Shown piece by piece: positions 27,632 to 37,109 of a stretch of 64,000 nt of DNA. The DNA is from Achromobacter aegrifaciens (GTDB lineage: Bacteria; Pseudomonadota; Gammaproteobacteria; Burkholderiales; Burkholderiaceae_B). The position numbers were made by a program, and so were the translations under genes. The stretch's first letter is position 1; the number at the start of each line of letters is the position of its first letter. The stretch is taken from NCBI RefSeq assembly GCF_902859735.1, contig NZ_CADIJY010000013.1, forward strand, positions 1 to 64,000. Direction: 5' to 3'. The notes under the pieces were generated by a model. That model was not told the DNA's origin. It did not search any database and saw nothing but the letters and a program-made list of their open reading frames with translations.

Positions 27632-30130
27632 ATGCGCGCCCAAGCAACAGCAAGAGCAAAAGCGCTTTTCGGTCTGATTGCACTGCTGGCCAGCCTGCTC
27701 GGTTCTCCCTACGCGCAGGGCGCCGCGCCGGCGCCGGCCTCCCCCGCCCCGGCTTCCACGCAAGCCCACGCGATCCTGGTGGCAGAGATCCCGCTGCGCG
27801 CGGACACCGACCACCGCTATGCCGAAAGCGTCATGGAGCGCATCACGGGGGCCGACCCCACCGACTCGCTGGCGCCGCGCCTGGAATCGATTTCCCGGTC
27901 CGTGGACGAAAAGCTCCAGCAATTCCTGCCGGCCCAATTGCGCACCCTGCCGATCATGCGGCTGGAAAGCCTGGAGCGGCACTGGATGTTCGATGCGAGA
28001 CGTTTCGCCGACTGGCAGGAGGACATGCGCCAGGCGACCGCCGCCTACGCCAGCGATGCCGCTGAGCTGGCGCGCCGCCGCGAAGCCTGGCAGGCGCTCA
28101 AGGGAGCCCCCGGCGCCGCCGATCTGCCGCCGGCCCTGACCGCGCGGATGGACTCGGTCATCGCGCAATTGGCTCGGGCCGAACAGGCGTTATCGGTGCC
28201 GCTGGGCCGCCAGATTGCGCTGGGCCAACGCGCCAACTCCGTCGAAGAGCGCATCCAGGCCGGACAGCGCTCGGTGGCCGACGCCATCCGTTACATCGAT
28301 GCCCGCCTGCTCGAACTGGACGGACCGCCGCTGTGGGCCGCCACCTTCACGCCCACCGCCCGCAGCGATGCAAAGGCCTACCTGCGCAGCGGCCTGGACA
28401 TGGAATTGCGCTTCGCCCGCCAGTACGCGGCGGCCGATACCGGCAACCAGCTCGCCCTGCACGTGCTGCAAGTGGTGCTGCTACCCCTGTTGCTATGGCT
28501 GGCCTGGCACAGCCGCCACGCGATCCGGGCCGGCGAAATGAGCGAGACGGCCGCGCGGGTGCTTGGGCGCCCGCTGTCAGCCTGGCTGCTGCTGGCCATG
28601 ATGGGCGTGCAGCTGCTGGAGTCGGACGCGCCGCTGATCGTGCTGCAGATCGCCCTGCTGCTGGCGGTCGTCCCGGTACTGCGCCTGCTGCCGCCAACCG
28701 CGCGCGAGCAGTTGGACCTGTGGCCCTATGCCATCACCGGCCTGTATCTGGCCGAGCGGCTGGGCATTTTCTTCCTGGCCAGCGAAACGCTGTACCGGCT
28801 GCACAACCTCGTCATCACCCTGCTGGCCCTGGCCACGGCGCTGTGGCTGCATGCCCGGGCCAAGCGCCGCGGCAGCGCTGCCCAGGCTCCCGGCCGGCTG
28901 CACCGGGCCGTGCGCATCGGCGCCTGGGCCGCGGTGGCGCTGCTGGCCATTGCCGGCGTCGCCAACCTGATCGGCAACCTGTCGATGGCCGAGATGCTGA
29001 CCAGCGCCGTCATCAGCAGCGGCTATTTCGGGCTGATGCTCTACGCCGGGGTCACCATCATCGTCACCCTGCTGCAACTGATGCTGGCGCGGCCCGGCGT
29101 GTCGCGCTTTCGCATCGCGCGCGAGCATGCTCCTCCGCTGGTGCAATTGTTGATCCGCCTGGTGATGGCCAGCGCGGTCGCGGGGTGGGCCATCTACACG
29201 ATGGACCGTTTCCGCATCCTGCGCGCGACCTACGCCTTCACCACGAAGGTGCTTTCGTACACGCTGGCGCTCGGCGACATCACCATCAGCCTGGGCAACA
29301 TCCTGGTGTTCGCGATCTCGGTGCTGATCGCGTTCTGGGCCGCGCGCGCGATCCGCCTGGTGCTGCACGACGAAGTGCTGGCGCGCATGCCGCTGCCGCG
29401 CGGCGTGGGCAACAGCATCGCCTCGCTGACCTACTACTCGGTGCTGCTGCTGGGACTGGCAGTGGCGCTGTCGGCCGCCGGAGTCAGGACCAGCCAATTG
29501 GCCCTGGTGCTGGGCGCCCTGGGCGTGGGCATCGGCTTCGGCCTGCAGAACGTGGTCAACAACTTCGTGTCGGGCCTGATCCTGATGTTCGAGCGTCCCA
29601 TCCAGCCCGGCGATGTGGTGGAAATCGGCGAAACCTCCGGTCAGGTACGCGAGATCGGGATGCGCGCGACCCGCATCAGGACTTTCGAAGGCGCCGACGT
29701 GGTGGTCCCCAACGGCACCCTGCTGTCGGAAAAACTGACCAACTGGACCATGCTGGACCGCAACCGCCGCATCGAGATCAACTTGGGCCTGGCCTACGGC
29801 ACGGACCCGGCGCAGGCCATCGAACTGCTGGGCTCGGTGGCGCGCGGCACCCTGGGGGTCTCTACCCAGCCGGCTCCGATCGCGCTCTTCATGGGATTTG
29901 GCGCCAGCACGCTGGATTTCAGCATCCGCGCCTGGACGCCGGATTTCGATCAGTGGATGTCCATCCGCAGCGACATGCTGTCGCGGATGTACGAGGCGCT
30001 GACGCAGGCCGGCATCGAGATCCCCTATCCGCAGACCGACCTGCACCTGCGCAGCATTTCCCCGGAAGCCGGCGCCGTCCTCGCGCAAGCCCGCCGCGCG
30101 GCGCCCGATGGCGGGCCGCCGCCCACGTGA
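27632..30130 (+). CDS. Large MscS-family mechanosensitive channel
   Basis: The 832-residue inner-membrane protein opens under membrane tension to release solutes. It has a signal peptide (residues 1-30), a long periplasmic helical domain to about residue 270, a series of hydrophobic spans, and a C-terminal MscS core. The core has the pore-lining and beta-domain sequence GALGVGIGFGLQNVVNNF near residue 630, then FERPIQPGDVVEIG and VVVPNGTLLSEKLTNW. Length and layout are those of MscM/YbiO-type large channels. It lies between the two tRNA-Phe genes, and its stop is 35 bp before the second. Confidence 0.92.
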   Translation: MRAQATARAKALFGLIALLASLLGSPYAQGAAPAPASPAPASTQAHAILVAEIPLRADTDHRYAESVMERITGADPTDSLAPRLESISRSVDEKLQQFLPAQLRTLPIMRLESLERHWMFDARRFADWQEDMRQATAAYASDAAELARRREAWQALKGAPGAADLPPALTARMDSVIAQLARAEQALSVPLGRQIALGQRANSVEERIQAGQRSVADAIRYIDARLLELDGPPLWAATFTPTARSDAKAYLRSGLDMELRFARQYAAADTGNQLALHVLQVVLLPLLLWLAWHSRHAIRAGEMSETAARVLGRPLSAWLLLAMMGVQLLESDAPLIVLQIALLLAVVPVLRLLPPTAREQLDLWPYAITGLYLAERLGIFFLASETLYRLHNLVITLLALATALWLHARAKRRGSAAQAPGRLHRAVRIGAWAAVALLAIAGVANLIGNLSMAEMLTSAVISSGYFGLMLYAGVTIIVTLLQLMLARPGVSRFRIAREHAPPLVQLLIRLVMASAVAGWAIYTMDRFRILRATYAFTTKVLSYTLALGDITISLGNILVFAISVLIAFWAARAIRLVLHDEVLARMPLPRGVGNSIASLTYYSVLLLGLAVALSAAGVRTSQLALVLGALGVGIGFGLQNVVNNFVSGLILMFERPIQPGDVVEIGETSGQVREIGMRATRIRTFEGADVVVPNGTLLSEKLTNWTMLDRNRRIEINLGLAYGTDPAQAIELLGSVARGTLGVSTQPAPIALFMGFGASTLDFSIRAWTPDFDQWMSIRSDMLSRMYEALTQAGIEIPYPQTDLHLRSISPEAGAVLAQARRAAPDGGPPPT

Positions 30131-30165
30131 CGCGGATATTGTGTATAGTGGCGGACTTTCGCGTT

Positions 30166-30241
30166 GGCCTGGTAGCTCAGTCGGTAGAGCAGAGGATTGA
30201 AAATCCTTGTGTCGGTGGTTCGATTCCGCCCCAGGCCACCA
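30166..30241 (+). tRNA. tRNA-Phe (GAA), copy 2
   Basis: This 76-base gene is identical base for base to copy 1, including the encoded CCA; the anticodon GAA is at 30199-30201. TATAGT at 30144-30149 within a copied upstream element serves as -10 candidate and lies just after the stop codon of the MscS gene. Confidence 0.97.
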
Positions 30242-30258
30242 ATGAATTCAAGCACTTG

Positions 30259-30282
30259 GCCCCGCCTTTGGCGGGGCTTTTT
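30259..30282 (+). terminator. Terminator of tRNA-Phe copy 2
   Basis: A GCCCCGCC stem with GGCGGGGC and a TTT loop is followed by five T. The flanking bases (ATTCAAGCACTT before, GCTTTGG after) match those of copy 1, but the loop differs. Confidence 0.9.
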
Positions 30283-30355
30283 GCTTTGGAGCGCGGCGGC
30301 GCCTGTCGGATAGCATAATCATGCCGTGCCCCCCCCCTGACTTCCCCTCCACGCG

Positions 30356-32095
30356 ATGAAGCCTGATTCTTCTTCCCCCTCTTCCTCCGTCGGCATGGGC
30401 CGCGCGGCGATCGTGCTGTGTCGCGCGCTCTGGCACTATGCCGACGGCGCGCGGCGGCAGCTGATGGGCGCCATCGCGCTGCTGTCGGGCGCGCAACTGG
30501 TCAAGCTGACCCTGCCCTGGCTGGCCTCGCACGCCATCAATGCCTTGCAGCAGAACGACATGCCCACCGCCGGCTTGTGGATCCTGTTCCTGGTTGGCAG
30601 CTACATGATGTCCTGGGTATTCCATGGCCCCGGACGCGTCCTCGAAGGCAATGTGGGTGTGCATGTCCGCGAACGGCAGGCCGACGATCTTTATGCCCGC
30701 ATCGCTGCCGCCCCGTTGACCTGGCGCGACGGCAGGCATTCCGGCGACCTGCAGCATCGCGTATTGCAATCCAGCCGCGCACTGGCCGCTTTTGCCCGCA
30801 GCATGTACGGCTACCTGCACAGCGCCTTGAACTTCATCGGCCCGCTGGTGGCGCTGACCTTGCTGTCCCACGTCAGCGGCATCATCGCCGTAAGCGGTTA
30901 CCTGATCATCGCCCTGGTCACCTTGCGCTTCGACCTCGCGCTGATGCGGCTGGCCCGCGACGAAAACGACCAGGAACGCCGCTACGTCGCGGCGCTGCTC
31001 GATTTCGTCAGCAACGCCGGCACCGTGATCGGCCTGCGGCTGCAAGCCGCCTCGCGCAAGATCCTGGGCCGCCGCCTGCAGGCGGTCATGAAGCCCCTGC
31101 GCCGCGCCCTGTGGGTCAACGAAGTGAAATGGTGCGTGGTGGACCTGGCGGGCATGTGCCTCACCTGGATCCTCGTCGTGGAGTACGTGCTGCGGCACCG
31201 CGAGCCCGGACAGGCGCTATTGCTAGGCACCATCTTCATGATCTACCAGTATGCCCAGCAGGCCGCGTCCGTGGTCAGCGCCATCGCCTCCAACTTCCAG
31301 AGCTTCGCGCGCATGCACACCGACTACAGCAGCGCCGAACCCATCTGGCAGGCCCCGGGCAACCCCAATGCCGCCGTCCCCGCGGTCCAAGCCGACGCGC
31401 CTTGGCAGACCCTGGAGTTGCGCGGCGCCACCTGGCGCTATTCGGACGAAGGACGCGGCGGCCTGCATGGCGTCGACCTGGTGCTGCGGCGCGGCTCGCG
31501 CGTCGCGCTGATCGGCGCCAGCGGCGGCGGCAAGAGCACGCTGCTGCGCACCCTTGCCGGACTCTATCCGCCGCAACACGGCGAACTGCTGCGCGACGGC
31601 AAGCCGGTGGACTGGGCAGAACTGCGCACGCTGGCCACGCTGATTCCGCAGGAAGCCGAAGTCTTCGAAGCCAGCGTGCAGGAAAACCTCACCTTCGGCG
31701 AACCCGCCGACGCGGCCGCGCTGCAAGCCGCCGTGCATACCGGCGTGTTCGACGAAGTGCTGCAACGCATGCCCGAGGGTCTCGCCAGTCCGATGAATGA
31801 ACGGGGCAGCAACCTGTCCGGCGGGCAACGCCAACGCCTGGCCCTGTCGCGCGGGGCGCTGGCTGCGCAGGGCAGCTCCTTGCTGCTGCTGGACGAGCCC
31901 ACCAGCGCGCTCGACCCGCAAGCCGAAGGCCGGGTGTTCGACCGCATGTACGCCGCGTTTCCGACCGCTTGCATCGTGGCCTCGGTGCACCGGCCCAGCC
32001 TGCTCAGCCGTTTCGATACCATCGTGGTGATGGAAGCCGGACGCGTGGTGGATGCGGGACCCCGCGACGAAGTGCTGGCCCGGCATCAGCCTTGA
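30356..32095 (+). CDS. ABC exporter half-transporter (membrane domain fused to ATPase)
   Basis: The 579-residue protein has an N-terminal six-helix membrane domain (to about residue 310) and a C-terminal ATPase. The ATPase shows Walker A GASGGGKST near residue 387, signature LSGGQRQRLALSRG near residue 487, and Walker B LLLLDEPTSALD followed by the H-loop region ASVHRPSLL. This is the type IV exporter (MsbA/multidrug) layout and would act as a homodimer. No substrate clue is visible. It is followed after 40 bp by a small membrane protein gene on the same strand. Confidence 0.92.
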   Translation: MKPDSSSPSSSVGMGRAAIVLCRALWHYADGARRQLMGAIALLSGAQLVKLTLPWLASHAINALQQNDMPTAGLWILFLVGSYMMSWVFHGPGRVLEGNVGVHVRERQADDLYARIAAAPLTWRDGRHSGDLQHRVLQSSRALAAFARSMYGYLHSALNFIGPLVALTLLSHVSGIIAVSGYLIIALVTLRFDLALMRLARDENDQERRYVAALLDFVSNAGTVIGLRLQAASRKILGRRLQAVMKPLRRALWVNEVKWCVVDLAGMCLTWILVVEYVLRHREPGQALLLGTIFMIYQYAQQAASVVSAIASNFQSFARMHTDYSSAEPIWQAPGNPNAAVPAVQADAPWQTLELRGATWRYSDEGRGGLHGVDLVLRRGSRVALIGASGGGKSTLLRTLAGLYPPQHGELLRDGKPVDWAELRTLATLIPQEAEVFEASVQENLTFGEPADAAALQAAVHTGVFDEVLQRMPEGLASPMNERGSNLSGGQRQRLALSRGALAAQGSSLLLLDEPTSALDPQAEGRVFDRMYAAFPTACIVASVHRPSLLSRFDTIVVMEAGRVVDAGPRDEVLARHQP

Positions 32096-32135
32096 TGAAC
32101 TCCCTCTGCCGACCAGGCGTCTACACTCAGCTTCC

Positions 32136-32903
32136 ATGACACAGCCGCCCGCCACCCCATCTGCACAGCGCCAGCCCAGTCGACGGCTCGCGAATCTGCT
32201 CTTCTATGTCTGCCTGGCGATCAGCCTGACGTTCGTCTACCTGGGCTCGCAAATGATCCGGGACGGCGCCGATGCAGGCATTCCCGTCACGCTGTTCTTC
32301 GGCGTCTGCGCCGCGACTGCCGTCCTGCAGATCTGGCCGCAACTGCTGCAGCGCGACTCGCGCTCGGCCGCAACACTGCTGGCGCGGTACCCAGGCCCCC
32401 TGGAACTCAAGGCCGCGAAAGGCAAGCTGCTGGCGTTCTCGCTGCTGTCCGCGGGCTTCGGTGGCGTGATCCTGTGGATGCTGCTGCAGGAATCGCTACC
32501 GCCTCTCAAGCAATTGATCCTCTGGCCGGGCGCCGCATTCTTTCTGCTCGGCGCGGTCATGCTGCTGGTGCGCGCCGCCAAGGACGACATCGGCCTGCGC
32601 CTGGGGCGCGACGGCTTTCAAGCGCGACAGGTTTGGAACGGCAGGACAATACGCTGGCAAGACACCAGCGAGTTCAACGTGATCAGAGCCAGCCGCGCGG
32701 TGCCCAAGCTGATTGTCTTCGACGATGCTGCGGTCGAACGCAGCGGCACTGCCGGGCTCAACAAGCATTTCGTCGGCCGCAATTCCAGCCTGGGTGAAAC
32801 TTACGGGCTGACCCACGAAGCTTTGGCCGACCTGCTCAATGCTTGGCGCAAGCGCGCGCTGGAGCAGGATGCGATTTTTACGCGATGGCCTGATAACCAA
32901 TGA
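32136..32903 (+). CDS. Hypothetical membrane protein
   Basis: The 255-residue protein starts at MTQPPATPSAQ (ATG 32136). It has hydrophobic spans near residues 25-45 (LLFYVCLAISLTFVYLG), 50-70 (VTLFFGVCAATAVLQIW), 95-115 and 125-145 (FFLLGAVMLLVRAA). A soluble C-terminal part follows with RQVWNGRTIRWQDTSEFNVI and YGLTHEALADLLNAWRKRAL. The layout resembles bacterial PH-domain-like membrane proteins that read out a short beta-rich segment, but I do not recognise a named family with confidence. It lies 40 bp after the ABC exporter. Confidence 0.75.
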   Translation: MTQPPATPSAQRQPSRRLANLLFYVCLAISLTFVYLGSQMIRDGADAGIPVTLFFGVCAATAVLQIWPQLLQRDSRSAATLLARYPGPLELKAAKGKLLAFSLLSAGFGGVILWMLLQESLPPLKQLILWPGAAFFLLGAVMLLVRAAKDDIGLRLGRDGFQARQVWNGRTIRWQDTSEFNVIRASRAVPKLIVFDDAAVERSGTAGLNKHFVGRNSSLGETYGLTHEALADLLNAWRKRALEQDAIFTRWPDNQ

Positions 32904-32944
32904 CCGCCGCATCGTGTCGGATGTACGCCCGCCTGCCCCGCAAC

Positions 32945-33004
32945 ATTACAAAAAAGTAATCCGCGCGTAACCTCCTCGCCCCGGTCAGCACTCCAAACTG
33001 GAGT
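32945..33004 (+). promoter_or_regulatory. Two inverted repeats upstream of the copper locus
   Basis: ATTACAAAAAAGTAAT (32945-32960) is a 5-bp inverted repeat around six A, similar to the ATTAC-type boxes bound by CopR/CusR-like response regulators. ACTCCAAACTGGAGT (32990-33004) is a second perfect inverted repeat, ACTCCA-AAC-TGGAGT, recalling MerR/CueR-type operators. Both precede the Met-rich protein gene at 33039. The assignments are by eye. Confidence 0.5.
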
Positions 33005-33038
33005 TAATGCACTTCCAGACCACAGAAAGGAGCTGACC

Positions 33039-33434
33039 ATGAAGACCCTGACCACCTTGTTCAGCGCGTGCGCGTTGAGCCTGGGATTACTCGGCGCGGC
33101 CCACGCGCAGGCGGGGAACGGCGACCATGCCACGCATCATCCCGCGTCGCCTGCGGCGGGCGAATCGGCCACGAAGCCGCAAATGGCGCCGGACGCCGGC
33201 ATGATGAAGAACATGGAGGCGCACATGCAGGCCATGAACGGCATGCACCAGAAAATGGCCGCCGCCCAGACGCCCGAAGAGCGCCAGGCCTTGATGGCCG
33301 CCCACATGAAGTCCATGCCCGCCAATGGCGCCGACATGCAAGGTTGCCGCCAGATGATGGGATCGATGATGAACCCGGCGGGTGATGCACCCTCGGCGGC
33401 GGAACCCGCGACTTCCCCGGCGGCCAAGGGCTGA
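33039..33434 (+). CDS. Methionine-rich periplasmic protein
   Basis: The 131-residue protein has a clear signal peptide (MKTLTTLFSACALSLGLLGAAHA) and a mature part rich in Met and His: GDHATHH, then repeated MMKNMEAHMQAMNGMHQKM and CRQMMGSMM. Spaced Met residues bind Cu(I) in CopC/CusF/PcoE-type proteins, so a periplasmic copper-binding role is plausible but not shown. It is preceded by an AAAGGAG ribosome site and lies about 120 bp before a copper ATPase on the same strand. Confidence 0.82.
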   Translation: MKTLTTLFSACALSLGLLGAAHAQAGNGDHATHHPASPAAGESATKPQMAPDAGMMKNMEAHMQAMNGMHQKMAAAQTPEERQALMAAHMKSMPANGADMQGCRQMMGSMMNPAGDAPSAAEPATSPAAKG

Positions 33435-33556
33435 TCGCCATGGGCCATCGCTGCGGCCGGCTCCGCGGCGATACCACTGCGGCCAGCGGTTGCGCCGCAA
33501 ACACCCCAGCCTGGGCATAATAGGCGCACGAAGGATCACACCAGTACTCGAAAGGG

Positions 33557-35929
33557 ATGGGTATGAATCACTCTCGTCACGGCGACGCGGCATCGAAAGA
33601 CGGCACGCTCTACGTGTGTCCCATGCACCCGGAAATCCGCCAGGACCATCCGGGACGCTGTCCGAAGTGCCAGATGCATCTGGTGCCGCAGGGACAGCCA
33701 GAGGATCAGGCTGCGCATGCATACGGCGGCCATGATGCGCACCAGCATCACGGTCACGGCAAGCGCCACGCGGGCCACGACGATGCCACCGCGCTTCCAG
33801 CCGCGCCCGCCGATGCCCCCACCGATGTCCCCGCGGGCACGATCTACACCTGCCCCATGCACCCGGAGATCCGCCAGGATCACCCCGGGAACTGCCCCAA
33901 ATGCGGCATGACGCTCGAACCGCTCATCCCGCTGGACGAGGAAGACAACAGCGAACTCAAGGACTTTCAGCGCCGCTTCTGGTGGACGTTGCCCCTGACC
34001 CTCATCGTCGCCGTGATGGCCATGTTCGGCCATCGTCTGGGCTGGTTCGACATGGCGACCCAGAGCTGGCTGGAGCTGGCGCTATCCCTGCCGGTGGTGT
34101 TCTGGACGGGTTGGCCCTTCTTCGTGCGCGGCTGGCAATCCCTTGTGCATCGCAGCCCGAACATGTGGACCTTGATCAGCCTGGGCACGGCGGCGGCTTT
34201 CATCTACAGCGTGGTCGCCACGCTGGCGCCGGGAGTATTCCCGGATTCCTTTGTATCGATGGGCCGCGTGGCGGTGTACTTCGAAGCCGCCGTGGTCATC
34301 ATTTCGCTGACCATGCTGGGACAGATCCTGGAGCTGAAGGCGCGTTCGCAGACGTCCGCCGCGATCAAGGCCTTGCTCGGCCTGGCGCCCAAGACGGCGC
34401 GGCGTATCAACGCTGACGGCAGCGAGGAAGACGTGCCGCTGAACCATGTGCATGTGGGCGACCTGCTGCGCGTGCGGCCCGGCGAGAAGATCCCGGTGGA
34501 CGGCGTCGTCACCGAAGGCCGCAGCGCCGTGGACGAGTCCATGCTTACCGGCGAGCCCGTGCCCGTCAGCAAGCGCGAGAACGACAAGCTGATCGGCGCC
34601 ACCCTCAACACCAGCGGCACCCTGGTGATGCGATCGGAAAAGGTCGGCGCAGCCACCATGCTGGCGCAGATCGTGCAGATGGTCGCCAACGCCCAGCGCT
34701 CCAAGGCGCCCATGCAGCGCATGGCGGACGTGGTGGCGGGCAAGTTCGTCATTGCCGTGGTGCTGGTGGCGATCTCCACGCTGCTGGTGTGGGGCTTTTT
34801 CGGGCCGGAGCCTAGCTGGGTGTACGGCCTGATCAACGCGGTCGCGGTGCTGATCATCGCTTGCCCCTGCGCGCTGGGGCTGGCCACGCCCATGTCGGTC
34901 ATGGTGGCCACGGGCCGCGCCGCGGCGCAGGGCGTGCTGTTCCGCGACGCTGGCGCGATCGAGAAAATGCGCGAGGTGGACACGCTGATCGTGGACAAGA
35001 CCGGAACGCTCACCGAAGGCAAGCCAGCCTTCGACACCGCGATCGCCGCCCCCGGATATACGCCCGACGAAGTGCTGCGCCTGGCGGCCAGCCTGGACCA
35101 GGGCAGCGAACACCCGCTGGCCGACGCCATCGTCAGCGCGGCGCGCGCCCAGGGCCTGGCGCTGGCCAAGGCCGGGGACTTCGATTCCGGCAGCGGCATA
35201 GGCGTGCGCGGCACGGTGGAAGGCAAGCGCCTGGCGCTGGGCAACACCGCCCTGATGGAGCAGGAAGGCGTGCGGGTGGACGCGCTGCGCGCGGACGGCG
35301 AGCGCCTGCGCGGCGAAGGCGCCAGCATCATGCATTTGGCCGTGGACGGCCAGTTCGCCGGCATCCTGGCGGTGACCGACCCGATCAAGCCCAGCACGCA
35401 TGAAGCCATCCAGAACCTGCACGACAGCGGCCTGCGCATCGTGATGGCGACAGGCGACGGCCTGACCACCGCCCGCGCCGTCGGCGCCGCGCTGCGCATC
35501 GACGAGGTGCACGGCGAGGTCAAGCCGGCCGACAAGCTGGCGCTGGTGGAAAAACTGCAGAAGGACGGCCACGTGGTGGCGATGGCGGGCGACGGCATCA
35601 ACGACGCCCCCGCGCTGGCGCGCGCCGACGTGGGCGTGGCCATGGGCACGGGCACCGATGTAGCCATGAACAGCGGCCAGGTGACCCTGGTCAAGGGCGA
35701 CCTGCGCGGCATCGCCGCCTCGCGCCAGATCTCGATCGACACCGTGCGCAACATGCGGCAGAACCTGATGTTCGCCTTTGTCTACAACGGCATCGGCGTG
35801 CCGATAGCGGCGGGCGTCCTGTATCCGTTCACGGGTTGGCTGCTGTCGCCGATGATCGCGGCGCTGGCGATGAGTTTGAGTTCGGCTTCGGTGATATTCA
35901 ATGCGTTGAGGTTGCGGGGCGAAAAATAA
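33557..35929 (+). CDS. Copper-translocating P-type ATPase with two heavy-metal-binding domains
   Basis: The 790-residue P1B-type ATPase exports Cu(I) across the inner membrane. In place of classical HMA domains, the N terminus has two copies of a [15 protein letters not shown].CPKC.M module (about residues 19-45 and 95-121) separated by a His-rich stretch ([16 protein letters not shown]). The transport motif CPC is near residue 436, the phosphorylation site DKTGT near 480, TGE near 330 and GDGIND near 677. The start may be ATG 33557 or 33563. It follows the Met-rich protein gene, forming a copper-resistance locus. Confidence 0.95.
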   Translation: MGMNHSRHGDAASKDGTLYVCPMHPEIRQDHPGRCPKCQMHLVPQGQPEDQAAHAYGGHDAHQHHGHGKRHAGHDDATALPAAPADAPTDVPAGTIYTCPMHPEIRQDHPGNCPKCGMTLEPLIPLDEEDNSELKDFQRRFWWTLPLTLIVAVMAMFGHRLGWFDMATQSWLELALSLPVVFWTGWPFFVRGWQSLVHRSPNMWTLISLGTAAAFIYSVVATLAPGVFPDSFVSMGRVAVYFEAAVVIISLTMLGQILELKARSQTSAAIKALLGLAPKTARRINADGSEEDVPLNHVHVGDLLRVRPGEKIPVDGVVTEGRSAVDESMLTGEPVPVSKRENDKLIGATLNTSGTLVMRSEKVGAATMLAQIVQMVANAQRSKAPMQRMADVVAGKFVIAVVLVAISTLLVWGFFGPEPSWVYGLINAVAVLIIACPCALGLATPMSVMVATGRAAAQGVLFRDAGAIEKMREVDTLIVDKTGTLTEGKPAFDTAIAAPGYTPDEVLRLAASLDQGSEHPLADAIVSAARAQGLALAKAGDFDSGSGIGVRGTVEGKRLALGNTALMEQEGVRVDALRADGERLRGEGASIMHLAVDGQFAGILAVTDPIKPSTHEAIQNLHDSGLRIVMATGDGLTTARAVGAALRIDEVHGEVKPADKLALVEKLQKDGHVVAMAGDGINDAPALARADVGVAMGTGTDVAMNSGQVTLVKGDLRGIAASRQISIDTVRNMRQNLMFAFVYNGIGVPIAAGVLYPFTGWLLSPMIAALAMSLSSASVIFNALRLRGEK

Positions 35930-36020
35930 GCGCCCCACACTGCAGGGAAATCTCTTTACTTGACGTCGTTCGTCCGCGCCTACGAGTTGTTCCAACAAGT
36001 CGGTACTTATCAAAATTTAC

Positions 36021-36713
36021 CTAGCTTTTGGAACACTCACCCAACCGCGCCAGCGTCCCCGCCACCACCCTGTCGCAATCATCCCCGTCAAACTCAAACA
36101 AACTCTTCTCCACCACCCCCACATCTCGCGCCAGCGCTTCCCGCAGCAGCGCATTGGCCCGGAAATGGCGGCTGCGGACGGTGGCCTCGGGAATGCCCAG
36201 GCAGTGCGCCGTTTCCTCGACGGACAGTTCCTCGACCGAGCGCAGCACGAACACGGTCCGGAACGAGACCGGCAAGGCGTCCAGCCGCGCTTCGAGCAGG
36301 CCCCTGAGCTCGGCTCGGGCAGCGGCGTGGTAAGGCGGGTTGAAGTCGTTGATGGTCATCGCATCAACCTCTTTCTCGATGTCGTCGGCGATGGGCAACA
36401 GCGCCTCGCGGCGGTTGTGCTTGCGCAGCCGGCCGTAGCATTCGTTGAGCAAGAGCCGTGTCAGCCAGGTGTACAGCGTCGACTCGCCGCGGAACGCGGC
36501 CATGTTCCGATAGGCTGCCAGGTAGGCTTCCTGCAAGGCATCTTCGGCGTCGGCATCGTTGCGCAGGGTGGCGCGCGCCAGGCGGTAGAGCCGCCGGTTG
36601 TGCCGCCGCATCATCAATTCGAACGCGGTCTGCTCGCCCGCCGCGATGCGATGCGCGAGCGCCAGGTCTTCATCCTCGGTAGGCGGTGCCGCCAGCGCCG
36701 CAAGTGCAGTCAT
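36021..36713 (-). CDS. ECF-type RNA polymerase sigma factor
   Basis: The 230-residue protein has sigma region 2 (AFELMMRRHNRRLYRLARATL, DAEDALQEAYLAAYRN) and region 4 (LSVEETAHCLGIPEATVRSRHFRA). The ATG at 36713 is chosen because GGAGG lies 8 bases upstream; an ATG at 36731 is also in frame but would contain that ribosome site. About 60 residues of low-similarity sequence separate regions 2 and 4. It is the third gene after DUF4142 and a cupredoxin, all on the minus strand. I see no anti-sigma gene on either side. Confidence 0.92.
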   Translation of the reverse strand: MTALAALAAPPTEDEDLALAHRIAAGEQTAFELMMRRHNRRLYRLARATLRNDADAEDALQEAYLAAYRNMAAFRGESTLYTWLTRLLLNECYGRLRKHNRREALLPIADDIEKEVDAMTINDFNPPYHAAARAELRGLLEARLDALPVSFRTVFVLRSVEELSVEETAHCLGIPEATVRSRHFRANALLREALARDVGVVEKSLFEFDGDDCDRVVAGTLARLGECSKS

Positions 36714-36734
36714 GAGTGTGACCTCCGCCATGCG

Positions 36735-37109
36735 TCATTGCGCAATCAAGGTGCCCTGCATCGTCGGATGGAACAGGCAGACATAGGCGCTGCTGCCCTC
36801 CTCACGCGCAGTGTAGGTCCAGGAGGCGCCGGCGGCGATAAGCCCTGAGTCGAACGCCTTGGAAACGGCGGTGGCGGTATGCGGGACCAGGTCCTTGTTG
36901 ATCCACGTCACCTTGTCGCCCCGCTTGACGGTCAACTCGGCGGGCGTGAACTGCATCCCTTCGATGGTCACCACGTGTTCGGCCAGCTGGGTGCCGGGCG
37001 GGTTCTGCTGGGCGGCGGCCGACCCGCCCAGCAGCAGCACGGCCGCAGCCAGCGCGGCCAGGCTTGCGCGTCCGGACCCGCGCGCTCCGGGGGTCGTTCT
37101 TTCAGCCAC
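36735..37109 (-). CDS. Small periplasmic cupredoxin
   Basis: The 124-residue blue-copper-like protein has a signal peptide (LAALAAAVLLLGGSAAAQ) and the cupredoxin fold pattern IEGMQFTPAELTVKRGDKVTWINKDLVPHTAT. The C-terminal copper ligands are Cys, His and Met in VCLFHPTMQG, with the first His in PHTAT, as in amicyanin/pseudoazurin-like proteins. I take the GTG at 37109, preceded by AAAGAGG; it overlaps the stop of DUF4142 by 8 bases. An ATG at 37139 would lengthen it inside the neighbour. A redox or copper-buffering role in the periplasm is likely. Confidence 0.88.
   Translation of the reverse strand: MAERTTPGARGSGRASLAALAAAVLLLGGSAAAQQNPPGTQLAEHVVTIEGMQFTPAELTVKRGDKVTWINKDLVPHTATAVSKAFDSGLIAAGASWTYTAREEGSSAYVCLFHPTMQGTLIAQ

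Noticed and set aside
30356-32903. ABC exporter plus small membrane protein considered as a bacteriocin or defence system
   Set aside because: No precursor peptide, protease domain or immunity-like gene is visible; an ordinary exporter and a hypothetical protein explain the region.
36000-36012. TTGTT-type inverted repeat around 35988-35999 downstream of the copper ATPase, considered as a terminator
   Set aside because: The arms are only five bases, with no T tract, so it cannot be supported as a terminator.
34082-36013. 643-codon open frame antisense to the copper ATPase
   Set aside because: The plus strand carries all P-type ATPase motifs; the antisense product is His/Arg/Gln-rich noise.
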